The notes under the pieces are model-generated. The model searched no databases. It had not been told where the DNA came from and was given only the letters and a program-made list of their open reading frames with translations. From NCBI GenBank assembly GCA_015067725.1, contig SVLX01000012.1:1-64000 (forward strand): DNA of 64,000 bases, written 5' to 3'. Positions 51,387 through 58,635 of this stretch are shown here, one piece after another (the first letter of the stretch is position 1; every line of letters starts with the position of its first letter). Both the position numbers and the translations under genes were made by a program. The DNA is from Oscillospiraceae bacterium (GTDB taxonomy: Bacteria; Bacillota; Clostridia; Oscillospirales; Oscillospiraceae).

Positions 51387-52187
51387 TCAATCACATGGCA
51401 CATCTCCCAGAGCCATCCCCTTGCGCCGCTCCAGCCATGCAGACCACAGCCGCTGTACATTTTCCCCGTCAGCGGAGGTAAAGGACGGATTCCGGTATCT
51501 CCACCGGGTACACAGCTCCACCAGTGGCAAAAAGGCATAGCCCGGCACATCCCTGCCCAGTTTTTCCGCCACCGCCGCTTTGTCCGAACAGCTCCTGCCT
51601 GTGGCGAAATAGTAGTCCAGCAACGCCCTGACCAGCACAGACTGGACAATCAGTCGCATTGGCAGGTCTTCCGGGGCAATGGGCTGAAATCCGGTCTGCT
51701 CCTGTATGGCTTCTGACCAGCGGCGCTCCTCCTCTTTCCCCGCCAGCACGTCTTCCCGGCTGGGATAGTCGATGGTGTCCAGAATGTCCCGCCCCCAGAC
51801 GGTCTGACCGGAGTCCTTCATCCGCATAATCTCAATGGGCAACTCTGCATAATCTTTGTACACCACCTGCCCGGCTAACCCCTTGGGATAGGGGGAAAAC
51901 AAGTCCCTGTACCGATAAACACAGCGGGAAATGGGAATATCCCGCCCGGTGGTCGCTTCTGTCCGGGCAATCGCCTCCAGCACCTGTTGCCGGCTTTCCT
52001 CCGGCGCGTCGTCCCGGAGAATGTGAATCAGGTCAATATCACTGCCGTCATCGCCGGTATAACTGCCGGTGGTCAGACTGCCCACCAAAACCACAGACAG
52101 CAGTCCCAGCTCCGGTTTCTCCTCCAGTGCATTCAGGTGAAGCCGGAGAATCTGTCGGGCTCTGGCTTCGGATTTGTTTTTCTCCAT
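51387..52187 (-). CDS. Pol-beta-type nucleotidyltransferase
   Basis: 266 residues. Motif GSLTTGSYTGDDGSDIDLIH is the GS...DxD metal site of pol-beta nucleotidyltransferases; a helical C-terminal domain follows, as in aminoglycoside nucleotidyltransferases. It would transfer a nucleotide to a small molecule or protein; the acceptor is unknown, and resistance is not implied. AAGGAAG before the ATG; promoter at 52236-52264. Confidence 0.82.
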   Translation of the reverse strand: MEKNKSEARARQILRLHLNALEEKPELGLLSVVLVGSLTTGSYTGDDGSDIDLIHILRDDAPEESRQQVLEAIARTEATTGRDIPISRCVYRYRDLFSPYPKGLAGQVVYKDYAELPIEIMRMKDSGQTVWGRDILDTIDYPSREDVLAGKEEERRWSEAIQEQTGFQPIAPEDLPMRLIVQSVLVRALLDYYFATGRSCSDKAAVAEKLGRDVPGYAFLPLVELCTRWRYRNPSFTSADGENVQRLWSAWLERRKGMALGDVPCD

Positions 52188-52235
52188 GATGTTCTTCCTT
52201 TCTGTTCGTCCGTTCCGCGCATGAGAATCAGCGTT

Positions 52236-52264
52236 ATTCTAGCGGGCGAAAAAGGAAAGAACAA
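52236..52264 (-). promoter_or_regulatory. Promoter of the nucleotidyltransferase gene
   Basis: Minus strand TTGTTC (52264-52259), 17-bp spacer, TAGAAT (52241-52236). It is back to back with a rightward promoter at 52268. Confidence 0.65.
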
Positions 52265-52267
52265 GCC

Positions 52268-52296
52268 TTGTTTTTTGGATGGTTTTCTGCTATAAT
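52268..52296 (+). promoter_or_regulatory. Distal promoter upstream of the second fic gene
   Basis: TTGTTT (52268-52273), 17-bp spacer, TATAAT (52291-52296), followed at once by a terminator. Confidence 0.7.
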
Positions 52297-52303
52297 ATCA
52301 CTA

Positions 52304-52336
52304 AGGTCATGGGGTACTGCTCCTTGACCTGTTTTT
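52304..52336 (+). terminator. Early terminator directly after a promoter
   Basis: AGGTCATGG (52304-52312) with CCTTGACCT (52322-52330), one mismatch, then GTTTTT. The stem starts at about +1 of the transcript. Confidence 0.7.
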
Positions 52337-52400
52337 CTGCCCGCACCCCCGCTTTTCTGTGCGTAATCCGGAGAAAAACAGACAGAAAAAGAGCCAGCCC

Positions 52401-52430
52401 TTGATTTTTCTGCACATCTTATGGTAAACT
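52401..52430 (+). promoter_or_regulatory. Proximal promoter of the second fic gene
   Basis: TTGATT (52401-52406), 18-bp spacer, TAAACT (52425-52430). Confidence 0.5.
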
Positions 52431-52453
52431 ATATGCAAAAAGGAGGCCGACCC

Positions 52454-53515
52454 ATGAGAATGTTTGATTATTCTTTTTTGCGAAACGGACTGCTCCCGGC
52501 CGGATTGGTGAACCTGGTTTCCGGCATTGTCCAGCTCAAAACCACGGTAGGATTCCGGAAAGTAGACCGCAGGCAGGAATTCGCCGCCCTGGAATCTGTG
52601 GCGCGTATCCAGTCCATAAAAAGTTCCAATGCCATTGCGGGTATTGTCACCGGCGACCAACGGATTGCCGACATCGTCAACGGCAACAGCGCTCCCCTGA
52701 ACCGCAACGAAGCCGAAATTGCCGGATACCGGGATGCGCTGAACCTGATTCATCTGTGCCATGACGAATTCGACTTCCGGGAGCAGGATGTCCGCAAATT
52801 CCATGCCATAATGCTGTCCTTTGCCGGATATGACCATGGCGGGCAGTATAAAACCGAGGACAATGTGATTCCGGAGGTGGATGCCGACGGCAGCCGGCGG
52901 GTACGATTCTGTCCCACGCCTGCCGCCGAGACGAAGGCGGCTATGGAGCAGCTCACCTTGGCCTATCTGGTGGCCAGAGACGACAGTGCCATTCACCCGC
53001 TTTTGCTGATTCCCTGTGTGATTCTGGACTTTTTGTGTGTCCACCCCTTCAAAGACGGAAACAATCGGTTAGCCCGGCTGCTGTCCCTGCTTTTGCTCTG
53101 CAAAAATGGCTATGACGTGGGCAAATATATCTCCTTCGAGGAGCGGATCAACCGGTATCAGGAGTTGTTCAACGGTGCCCTGCAACGTTCTTCCCGGGAT
53201 TGGGCGCAGGGTGGGAATGATTACTTCCCCTTTGTGGAGAATTTCCTGACGATACTGCATATCTGTTACCTGGAGTTGGAGCAAGAGTTCTCCGTGGTGA
53301 GTGGCCGGGGAATCACCAAGAGAGCCCAGATTGAAGCCACCGTCCGCAACAGTCTGACCCCTTTGTCCAAAGCGGAGATTTGCCGGCTTCTGCCGGATGC
53401 GAGCCCCTCCACTGTAGAAGCTGTACTCGGTGCCATGGTGCGCTCAGGGATGGCCAAAAAGCTGGGGCAGGGACGTTCCTGCCGATACATCGCCGGAGAT
53501 GGCAATCTCCCCTAA
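52454..53515 (+). CDS. Fic-domain protein with altered inhibitory motif
   Basis: 353 residues, colinear with the Fic protein at 29274-30320. FIC motif HPFKDGNNRLAR (197-208) has Asn where GNG is usual. The inhibitory motif reads SNAIAG (58-63): alanine replaces the glutamate that normally blocks ATP binding. C-terminal winged helix (LLPDASPSTVEAVLGAM). The enzyme may be constitutively active as an AMPylase, or the double change may mark another nucleotide or inactive state. AAGGAGG before the ATG at 52454. Confidence 0.9.
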   Translation: MRMFDYSFLRNGLLPAGLVNLVSGIVQLKTTVGFRKVDRRQEFAALESVARIQSIKSSNAIAGIVTGDQRIADIVNGNSAPLNRNEAEIAGYRDALNLIHLCHDEFDFREQDVRKFHAIMLSFAGYDHGGQYKTEDNVIPEVDADGSRRVRFCPTPAAETKAAMEQLTLAYLVARDDSAIHPLLLIPCVILDFLCVHPFKDGNNRLARLLSLLLLCKNGYDVGKYISFEERINRYQELFNGALQRSSRDWAQGGNDYFPFVENFLTILHICYLELEQEFSVVSGRGITKRAQIEATVRNSLTPLSKAEICRLLPDASPSTVEAVLGAMVRSGMAKKLGQGRSCRYIAGDGNLP

Positions 53516-53718
53516 AATCAGAAATGACCCTTGACCGCCGCATCTTACGATGACTGAGCAGCCAAGGGTCATTTCTGTGAATTCTTGATATCTAACATCC
53601 TTGGTTAACCTCTCTTTCTACGGATTTGGTCTCTGCATAACCCCGAGTTTTGTGAATCCAGCCTCTGCGTCGCCGGACTCTGAAGGCGCTCACCAGGAGG
53701 AGGAGTGAGTTCCTTTGT
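53515..53718 (-). ncRNA. Non-coding RNA of about 200 nt
   Basis: A perfect promoter (53725-53753) and a strong terminator (AGAAATGACCCTTG arms, 53520-53533 and 53563-53576, then ATTTT on the minus strand) bound a region with no open frame of note. Internal folds include CTCAC...GTGAG (about 53707-53687), GTCCGGC...GCTGGAT with all seven pairs (53675-53653) and GGATT...AATCC. Length and single-gene layout recall 6S, raiA or similar structured RNAs, but I cannot match it to a family by eye. Confidence 0.7.
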
Positions 53719-53724
53719 GGCTAT

Positions 53725-53753
53725 AGTATAGCATAGCTCATTGGGGTTGTCAA
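53725..53753 (-). promoter_or_regulatory. Promoter of the 200-nt RNA
   Basis: Minus strand TTGACA (53753-53748), 17 bp, TATACT (53730-53725). Confidence 0.85.
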
Positions 53754-53828
53754 TCCGGAATACTGCACAAAATTACCTCAGAAAAGTTGTTAAAAGGGGA
53801 GAAATATCTCTGCTAACGCAGAAAATCG

Positions 53829-53857
53829 TTGACAGAAGCAGTGTGGTGTGTTATACT
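53829..53857 (+). promoter_or_regulatory. Promoter of the RACo-like gene
   Basis: TTGACA (53829-53834), 17 bp, TATACT (53852-53857). Confidence 0.8.
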
Positions 53858-53867
53858 TAGAATGTTG

Positions 53868-53893
53868 GGCCGGTCAGTTGATCGGCCTTTTCT
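53868..53893 (+). terminator. Early terminator directly after a promoter
   Basis: GGCCGGTC (53868-53875) with GATCGGCC (53880-53887), then TTTTCT. It starts about four bases after the expected transcript start and 70 bp before the gene, so it acts as an attenuator or makes a tiny RNA. Confidence 0.7.
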
Positions 53894-53963
53894 GCCCTCA
53901 TTTATGGAGGAAAAGATTGCACCCAACGGATAAATTATCTTGAAATAAAGGACAGAACCGCCC

Positions 53964-55508
53964 ATGAAAACCTTCAGCGAAAAAGTCTATCTGACCATTG
54001 CTCCCCCCACCGAGGACGACTCCCTCAGTGACCAACAGCGCATCTGTGAGGCACTGTCTCAACGGGGGTATGACAAAGTAAAAATTCCCCTCCCCCTTCT
54101 GCGCCGCCTATACCCCCAATGCCGGGACTGGGGCTACCGGTTCACCGCAACCTTAGTCTACCGGGAGGAGGACTGGCTCATGACCGCCATCGAGCCGGGA
54201 GATACCACCGCCACCCATTATGGTCTGGCCATGGACTATGGCTCCACCACCATGCTGATGCAATTGGTGGACCTGACCAGCGGGGCGGTCATTGCCCAGG
54301 CCCGGGAGATGAACGGACAAATCCGCTATGGCACAGACATTCTGACCCGCATCACCTATACCATGGAAGACCCCCAACATCCGGAGGATCTGCGCCGTGT
54401 CACCGCGGAGACCATCTCCCTGCTTCTGGACGACCTGACCGAAGAATCCGGAATCGATGCCCGGCAGTGCCCGGTGCTGATTGTCTCCGGCAACACCACC
54501 ATGATTCACTTCCTGCTGAAGCTCAATGCATGGACGGTTTTTGCCTCCCCCTTCGCCCCGGTGACCAATGCCCCGGGGTGGTTTGACGGCGGGGAGCTGG
54601 GGCTGGATTTCCCCGGGGTGGTCTATATCATCCCCTCTGCCTCCAACTATATCGGCGGCGACATCGTCAGCGGGCTTCTGGTACTGGGCATGGAAAAGAG
54701 CGAGGGCATCCGGCTGTTCTTCGACATCGGCACCAATGGGGAACTGGTCATCGGCAACCGGGAGTGGATTATGGGCGGCGCAGGCGCGGCAGGTCCGGCA
54801 CTTGAGGGCTACATCAGCCGCTATGGCATTCAGGCACAAGATGGCGCAATCGATACCGTGACCATTAACGGCGCTTCCCTGCGCTTTACCACCATCGGCA
54901 ACCAAAAGCCGGTGGGCATTTGTGGCTCAGGCATCATTGATTTGCTGGCGCAAATGCGGCTCAATGGCTGGATTGATATTGCCGGGCAATTAGACCCCGC
55001 CGCCTCAGACCGGATTGTCTATCTGGAGGAGGAGGCGCAATATGTGGCGGTCTATGCCCATAGAGAGGAATCCGGCATTGGTCAGCCCCTGTACTTCTCC
55101 CAGACGGATATTGATCAGTATCTGGACACCAAGGCGGCGGCCTATACCATGATTCAGTGTCTGCTGGAGACGGCGGGTTGCGGCATTGCGGACATTGCGG
55201 ACATTTGTCTCTCCGGCTCTTTCAGTGCCCACTCGGATTTGGAGTCGGCCATTACCATCGGCATCTTCCCGGATTTGCCCCGGGAGAAATACAGCCTCAT
55301 CGCCAATGCCTCTCTGGATGGGGCAAGGACACTGCTGTTAAACCGGGAGCGGATGGCCGACATTCACCGCTACGCCGAGACCATGTACTGTGTCCAGTTC
55401 GCCTCTGTCCCCGATTTTCTGGTTCGGATGCAGGCGGCCAAGTTCATTCCCCACACGGACATGGACACATTCCCCAGCATACAGAAGAAACTAACCCACC
55501 AAAACTGA
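53964..55508 (+). CDS. RACo-like ASKHA protein (DUF4445) without ferredoxin domain
   Basis: 514 residues. ASKHA fold: LAMDYGSTTMLMQLVDL (phosphate-1), LIVSGNTTMIHFLL, FFDIGTNGELVIGN and GAGAAGPALEG, PVGICGSGIIDLLAQM. It matches the C-terminal part of reductive activators of corrinoid Fe-S proteins (RACo, RamA). The N-terminal 2Fe-2S domain of RACo is replaced by about 80 residues without its cysteine pattern. It may bind ATP and act on a corrinoid protein not encoded here. GGACAG before the ATG is a weak ribosome site. Confidence 0.83.
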   Translation: MKTFSEKVYLTIAPPTEDDSLSDQQRICEALSQRGYDKVKIPLPLLRRLYPQCRDWGYRFTATLVYREEDWLMTAIEPGDTTATHYGLAMDYGSTTMLMQLVDLTSGAVIAQAREMNGQIRYGTDILTRITYTMEDPQHPEDLRRVTAETISLLLDDLTEESGIDARQCPVLIVSGNTTMIHFLLKLNAWTVFASPFAPVTNAPGWFDGGELGLDFPGVVYIIPSASNYIGGDIVSGLLVLGMEKSEGIRLFFDIGTNGELVIGNREWIMGGAGAAGPALEGYISRYGIQAQDGAIDTVTINGASLRFTTIGNQKPVGICGSGIIDLLAQMRLNGWIDIAGQLDPAASDRIVYLEEEAQYVAVYAHREESGIGQPLYFSQTDIDQYLDTKAAAYTMIQCLLETAGCGIADIADICLSGSFSAHSDLESAITIGIFPDLPREKYSLIANASLDGARTLLLNRERMADIHRYAETMYCVQFASVPDFLVRMQAAKFIPHTDMDTFPSIQKKLTHQN

Positions 55509-55584
55509 CCCGCACACATCCCAAAATCCCCCCAAAAAACAGGATAACCATCAGAAAACCAAGAACCGGAAAGGAAGACCAGTT

Positions 55585-56403
55585 ATGCGTCAATCCATTC
55601 AGGACATCATCCGCAGTCGGCGGAGCGTCAGAACCTACAACCCCAAGCCCCTGGCCCAAGAGGACCGGCAAAAACTGGAAGCCTTCCTCCCAACCGCAGA
55701 CAATCCCTATGGTCTGGCGGTGGAGTTCCGTTTTCTGGAGAAGAAGACGCACGGACTTCACTGCCCGGTGACGGTGGGTGATGCGCTCTATATTGGCGCA
55801 AAGGCCGCATTGACCCCCCACATGGAGGCGGCTGTGGGCTACAGCTTTGAGCGACTGGTGCTGTTTGCGGAATCCTTGGGGCTGGGCACGGTGATTTTGG
55901 GCGGCACCATGAACCGTCCTGCCTTTGAGAAAGCCATGGCGCTGAACGATGGCGAGGTCATGCCGCTGGCCACACCCATTGGCTATCCGGCAGAGAAAAT
56001 GTCCCTCCGGGAGACGATGATGCGCAAGGGAGTTCAGGCGGATATGCGAATGGACTTCCGGAAGCTGTTCTTTGACGATACATTTGACCGCCCCCTGACC
56101 ATGGAGCGGGCGGGGATTTTCGCCCAGCCGCTGGAGATGGTGCGGCTTGCTCCCTCTGCGGTAAACCGCCAGCCATGGCGGGTGCTGGTGCGGGATGGAT
56201 TTGCCCACTTCTACGAAAAGCCCAGCAAAGGTATGGGCGGTGGAGCATGGGATATCCAGAAAATTGATGTAGGCATTGCCATGGCCCATTTTGCCCTGAC
56301 CCTGGAGGAACAGGGATTCACGCCCCGGTTCAGGACAGACGAGCCGCAAACGGCAGGAGATGCCGAGGGCATGGTGTATATCGGGTCTTATGGGGTGGAG
56401 TAA
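55585..56403 (+). CDS. Nitroreductase-family protein (TM1586-type)
   Basis: 272 residues. Starts with IRSRRSVRTYNPKPL, the nitroreductase FMN-site arginines, and has two half-domains as in TM1586-like proteins, with LAPSAVNRQPWRVLV in the second half (FMN/dimer segment). FMN-dependent oxidoreductase using NAD(P)H; substrate unknown. It follows the RACo-like gene by 76 bp and may be cotranscribed. GGAAAGGAAG lies upstream. Confidence 0.9.
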   Translation: MRQSIQDIIRSRRSVRTYNPKPLAQEDRQKLEAFLPTADNPYGLAVEFRFLEKKTHGLHCPVTVGDALYIGAKAALTPHMEAAVGYSFERLVLFAESLGLGTVILGGTMNRPAFEKAMALNDGEVMPLATPIGYPAEKMSLRETMMRKGVQADMRMDFRKLFFDDTFDRPLTMERAGIFAQPLEMVRLAPSAVNRQPWRVLVRDGFAHFYEKPSKGMGGGAWDIQKIDVGIAMAHFALTLEEQGFTPRFRTDEPQTAGDAEGMVYIGSYGVE

Positions 56404-56460
56404 GGAAACGGCGACCGGCAAACGCAGGATTTCCCTGATTGTCTGTAGGGAGCGGTCTTG

Positions 56461-56925
56461 ACCGTTCCGTGTTCCGCAACCGGGGACTGTCGGTGAGCAC
56501 ACCGCATCTGCAACACCCGCCTGCGCCCGGAGAGCTTCTTGCCTCTCCCTTTGGGAGAGGTGGGACGGCAAAGCCGTGTCGGAGAGGGCATTTGGCGGAT
56601 TCGCCGGGAGGCTGTCAGTTGCTGGCTGGTTCTGCTGCAACTCCCTCCGCCCCTTCGGGGCACCTCCCTCGGTGAGGGAGGCATTGATTGGGGAGGTTTT
56701 GCGGATTCGCCGGGGGGTTGGTGGTTACTGTTAGCCGCTACTGCGCCCTCTCAGCCGCTGCGGCGGCAGCTCCCCCAGCGGGGGAGCCAAGGGTGGTGCG
56801 GATTCGCCGGAGGGTTGGTGGTTACTGGTAGGTTCTACCGCCGGGCGGGTCATGACCCGCCCCTACGACCCTGTGATAAACGGTGTGCGGATTCGCCGTA
56901 AGATAACCGGGCAACCTCCCCCACA
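56461..56925. repeat. Composite intergenic repeat, copy F (several modules)
   Basis: Four relatives of GCGGATTCGCCGG (about 56593, 56701, 56798, 56887), three different palindromic cores (including CCGCCCCTTCGGGGCACCTCC and GCAGCTCCCCCAGCGGGGGA), and TGTTCCGCAACCGGGGACT at the left end. Cores differ while junction words are kept, as if modules were exchanged. Confidence 0.85.
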
Positions 56926-56926
56926 A

Positions 56927-57055
56927 AATCACTTCCCCGCAGGGGAATCATCACTGCGAAGCATCATAACTGCGAAGCATCATAACTGCCGAAGGCATCA
57001 TAACTGCCGAAGGCATCATAACTGCCGAAGGCATCATAACTGCCAAAGGCAAAAA
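56927..57055 (+). repeat. Mini-hairpin array of seven units
   Basis: TTCCCCGCAGGGGAA, TGCGAAGCA twice, TGCCGAAGGCA three times and TGCCAAAGGCA, all spaced by TCATAAC or TCATCAC. Directly before the CsoR-type gene promoter. Confidence 0.9.
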
Positions 57056-57071
57056 TATCCCCCGCCCCCGC

Positions 57072-57100
57072 TTGCACATCCGGGGACTTCCTGCTATAAT
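57072..57100 (+). promoter_or_regulatory. Promoter of the CsoR-type gene
   Basis: TTGCAC (57072-57077), 17-bp spacer, TATAAT (57095-57100). Confidence 0.75.
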
Positions 57101-57128
57101 AGAGAAACCACCAAAAGGAGGCGAAGCC

Positions 57129-57509
57129 ATGGAAGACCATCACGACCATATTCCCCATGATGGTGCCAGCGACCACCACGACCACGATTCAGCACCTCAG
57201 AACCACGAATATCTCCATGCCCACGGTATTCCCCATGAGCACGGTCATGTTCACGAAAATCAGCGGGCAGTGGTCAATCGTCTCGCCCGGGCCATTGGCC
57301 ACCTGGAAAAGGTGAAGCGAATGGTGGAAGAGGGCTGTGACTGCGCCGATGTGCTGACCCAGTTGGCGGCGGTGCGCTCCGCTCTGGACAATACGGGCAA
57401 GGTCATTCTCCGGGATCATATGCGCCACTGCATGGTGGATGCGGTGGCCGCCGGGGATATGGATGCCATTGATGAGTTGTGTAAAGCCGTAGACAAGCTG
57501 ATTCGATGA
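57129..57509 (+). CDS. CsoR/FrmR-family metal regulator with His-rich N-terminus
   Basis: 126 residues. Residues 45-126 are the four-helix DUF156/CsoR fold with the Cu-site set Cys72, His97 and Cys101 (DCADVL, RDHMRHC). The first 43 residues hold about 14 histidines (HHDH, HDHD, HAHG, HEHGHVHE) and are unusual for the family; they may bind Ni, Zn or Cu in addition. CsoR proteins release DNA when Cu(I) binds. AAAGGAGG precedes the ATG. No metal exporter is adjacent. Confidence 0.9.
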   Translation: MEDHHDHIPHDGASDHHDHDSAPQNHEYLHAHGIPHEHGHVHENQRAVVNRLARAIGHLEKVKRMVEEGCDCADVLTQLAAVRSALDNTGKVILRDHMRHCMVDAVAAGDMDAIDELCKAVDKLIR

Positions 57510-57520
57510 GGGATGATGCC

Positions 57521-57754
57521 ATGAAGTTCAAAACCTATAAATTGATTATGCAGACCATGTATATCGTGATGCTCCTGCTGGCGGTTGTCACTGTGATGAC
57601 CGGGAAGTATGTGTTTCTTGGCGTTGCGCTGGCGGTGATGCTGGCGTATATGGTCTTCCGGTATAAATTCTGGCGCTGCCCCAAATGCGGGGCGTTGCTG
57701 GCCCGTGGCACCGGAATCCACTGCAACGAGTGCCACTGGGATGACCCCAATTGA
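57521..57754 (+). CDS. Two-helix membrane protein with zinc ribbon
   Basis: 77 residues: two membrane helices (about 8-30 and 32-50), then WRCPKCGALLARGTGIHCNEC, a four-cysteine zinc ribbon. Directly after the CsoR-type gene and probably cotranscribed. GAGGG lies before the ATG at 57521; an ATG at 57506 overlaps the previous stop and is an alternative. Function unknown. Confidence 0.78.
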   Translation: MKFKTYKLIMQTMYIVMLLLAVVTVMTGKYVFLGVALAVMLAYMVFRYKFWRCPKCGALLARGTGIHCNECHWDDPN

Positions 57755-57839
57755 TGCATTTTGCCGCCGTCTCCGGGGAAAAGGAGGCGGCGGTCTTTGG
57801 CTTTTGGGGCTGGTGGAGGAATTTCCGGCAACACCCCAC

Positions 57840-57869
57840 TTGACAGGCGGCGTTCTTCTGTGGTATAAT
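57840..57869 (+). promoter_or_regulatory. Promoter of the preQ1-controlled queT unit
   Basis: TTGACA (57840-57845), 18-bp spacer, TATAAT (57864-57869). Confidence 0.75.
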
Positions 57870-57882
57870 GCACCCAACCGAA

Positions 57883-57924
57883 TAAGACAGTTCGTGACCA
57901 TCCTGTCTATAAACAAAACTAGGG
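57883..57924 (+). promoter_or_regulatory. preQ1-I riboswitch
   Basis: P1 is AGACAG (57885-57890) with CTGTCT (57903-57908), the loop starts TTCGTGACC, and the A-rich tail is ATAAACAAAACTAGG, the layout of the small preQ1-I aptamer (compare the tails AAAACTAA or AAAACAAGG in known members). It lies upstream of queT, a preQ1/queuosine-precursor transporter gene, and two terminators follow. Ligand binding should favour termination. Confidence 0.8.
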
Positions 57925-57954
57925 ACCGCCGCCGGAATGACTCCGGGGGCACAG

Positions 57955-57978
57955 ATGGGCGCATTGCGTCCATTTTTT
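57955..57978 (+). terminator. First riboswitch terminator
   Basis: ATGGGCGC (57955-57962) with GCGTCCAT (57965-57972), then TTTTTT. Confidence 0.75.
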
Positions 57979-57981
57979 GTT

Positions 57982-58014
57982 GGGACAGGGTTACTATGCC
58001 TGTCCCATTTTTTT
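57982..58014 (+). terminator. Second riboswitch terminator
   Basis: GGGACAGG (57982-57989) with CCTGTCCC (57999-58006), then ATTTTTTT. The ribosome site GGAGG follows directly. Confidence 0.85.
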
Positions 58015-58026
58015 GGAGGAAATGCC

Positions 58027-58569
58027 ATGAAAAGGTGCAACAAAAACCTGCAATATGTGATTCACGCCGGTGTTTTGGGGGCGATGTATGTGGCGTTGAC
58101 CACATTGCAAAATCTGATTTGGCCGGACTCTGCCACCATGGCCGTACAAATGCGGCTGGCGGAGGTGCTGTGCGTCTGCGCGTTCTTCACCCCGGCGGCG
58201 ATTCCCGGGCTGACTCTGGGCTGTCTGATTTTTAATCTCACCTGGTCTCAGAGCTTGCCTCTGGACTTTCTGGTGGGCGCATTGGCGACACTGGGGGCAA
58301 CCTGGTGTATGCGGCGATTGCGGGACGTCCGGCTGAAGGGAATCCCTTGGCTGGGGCTGTTGATGCCCGCCGTCTGGAATGCGGTGCTGGTGGGTTGGGA
58401 ACTGACGGTGTATTTGAGTCCCAATGGATTTACCTGGACGCTCTATGGAATCAATGCTTTCTTCGTCTTTTTGGGGGAGACCATTGTGCTTCTTATCCCC
58501 GGCACGGCGCTTTATGGTGCGGTGGTTCGGCGGGGACTCAATCAGCGGCTCTTTCCCGAGGGAGAATGA
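58027..58569 (+). CDS. queT: QueT-family queuosine-precursor transporter
   Basis: 180 residues with five or six membrane helices; TLQNLIWPDSATMAVQMRLA and ALATLGATWC match QueT (COG4708), the substrate-binding subunit of ECF-type uptake of preQ1 or queuine. The preQ1-I riboswitch upstream supports this. GGAGG before the ATG at 58027. It lets the cell salvage a precursor for queuosine in tRNA. Confidence 0.93.
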   Translation: MKRCNKNLQYVIHAGVLGAMYVALTTLQNLIWPDSATMAVQMRLAEVLCVCAFFTPAAIPGLTLGCLIFNLTWSQSLPLDFLVGALATLGATWCMRRLRDVRLKGIPWLGLLMPAVWNAVLVGWELTVYLSPNGFTWTLYGINAFFVFLGETIVLLIPGTALYGAVVRRGLNQRLFPEGE

Positions 58570-58591
58570 GGCGTGTGCTTTGGCATAAATC

Positions 58592-58635
58592 AAGGCGAGA
58601 TGCAATCGGAATGGGTTGCATCTCGCCTTTTGGTT
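58592..58635. terminator. Bidirectional terminator
   Basis: AAGGCGAGATGCAA (58592-58605) with its exact complement (58616-58629), T-rich on both sides, between queT and the hydrolase gene. Confidence 0.85.
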
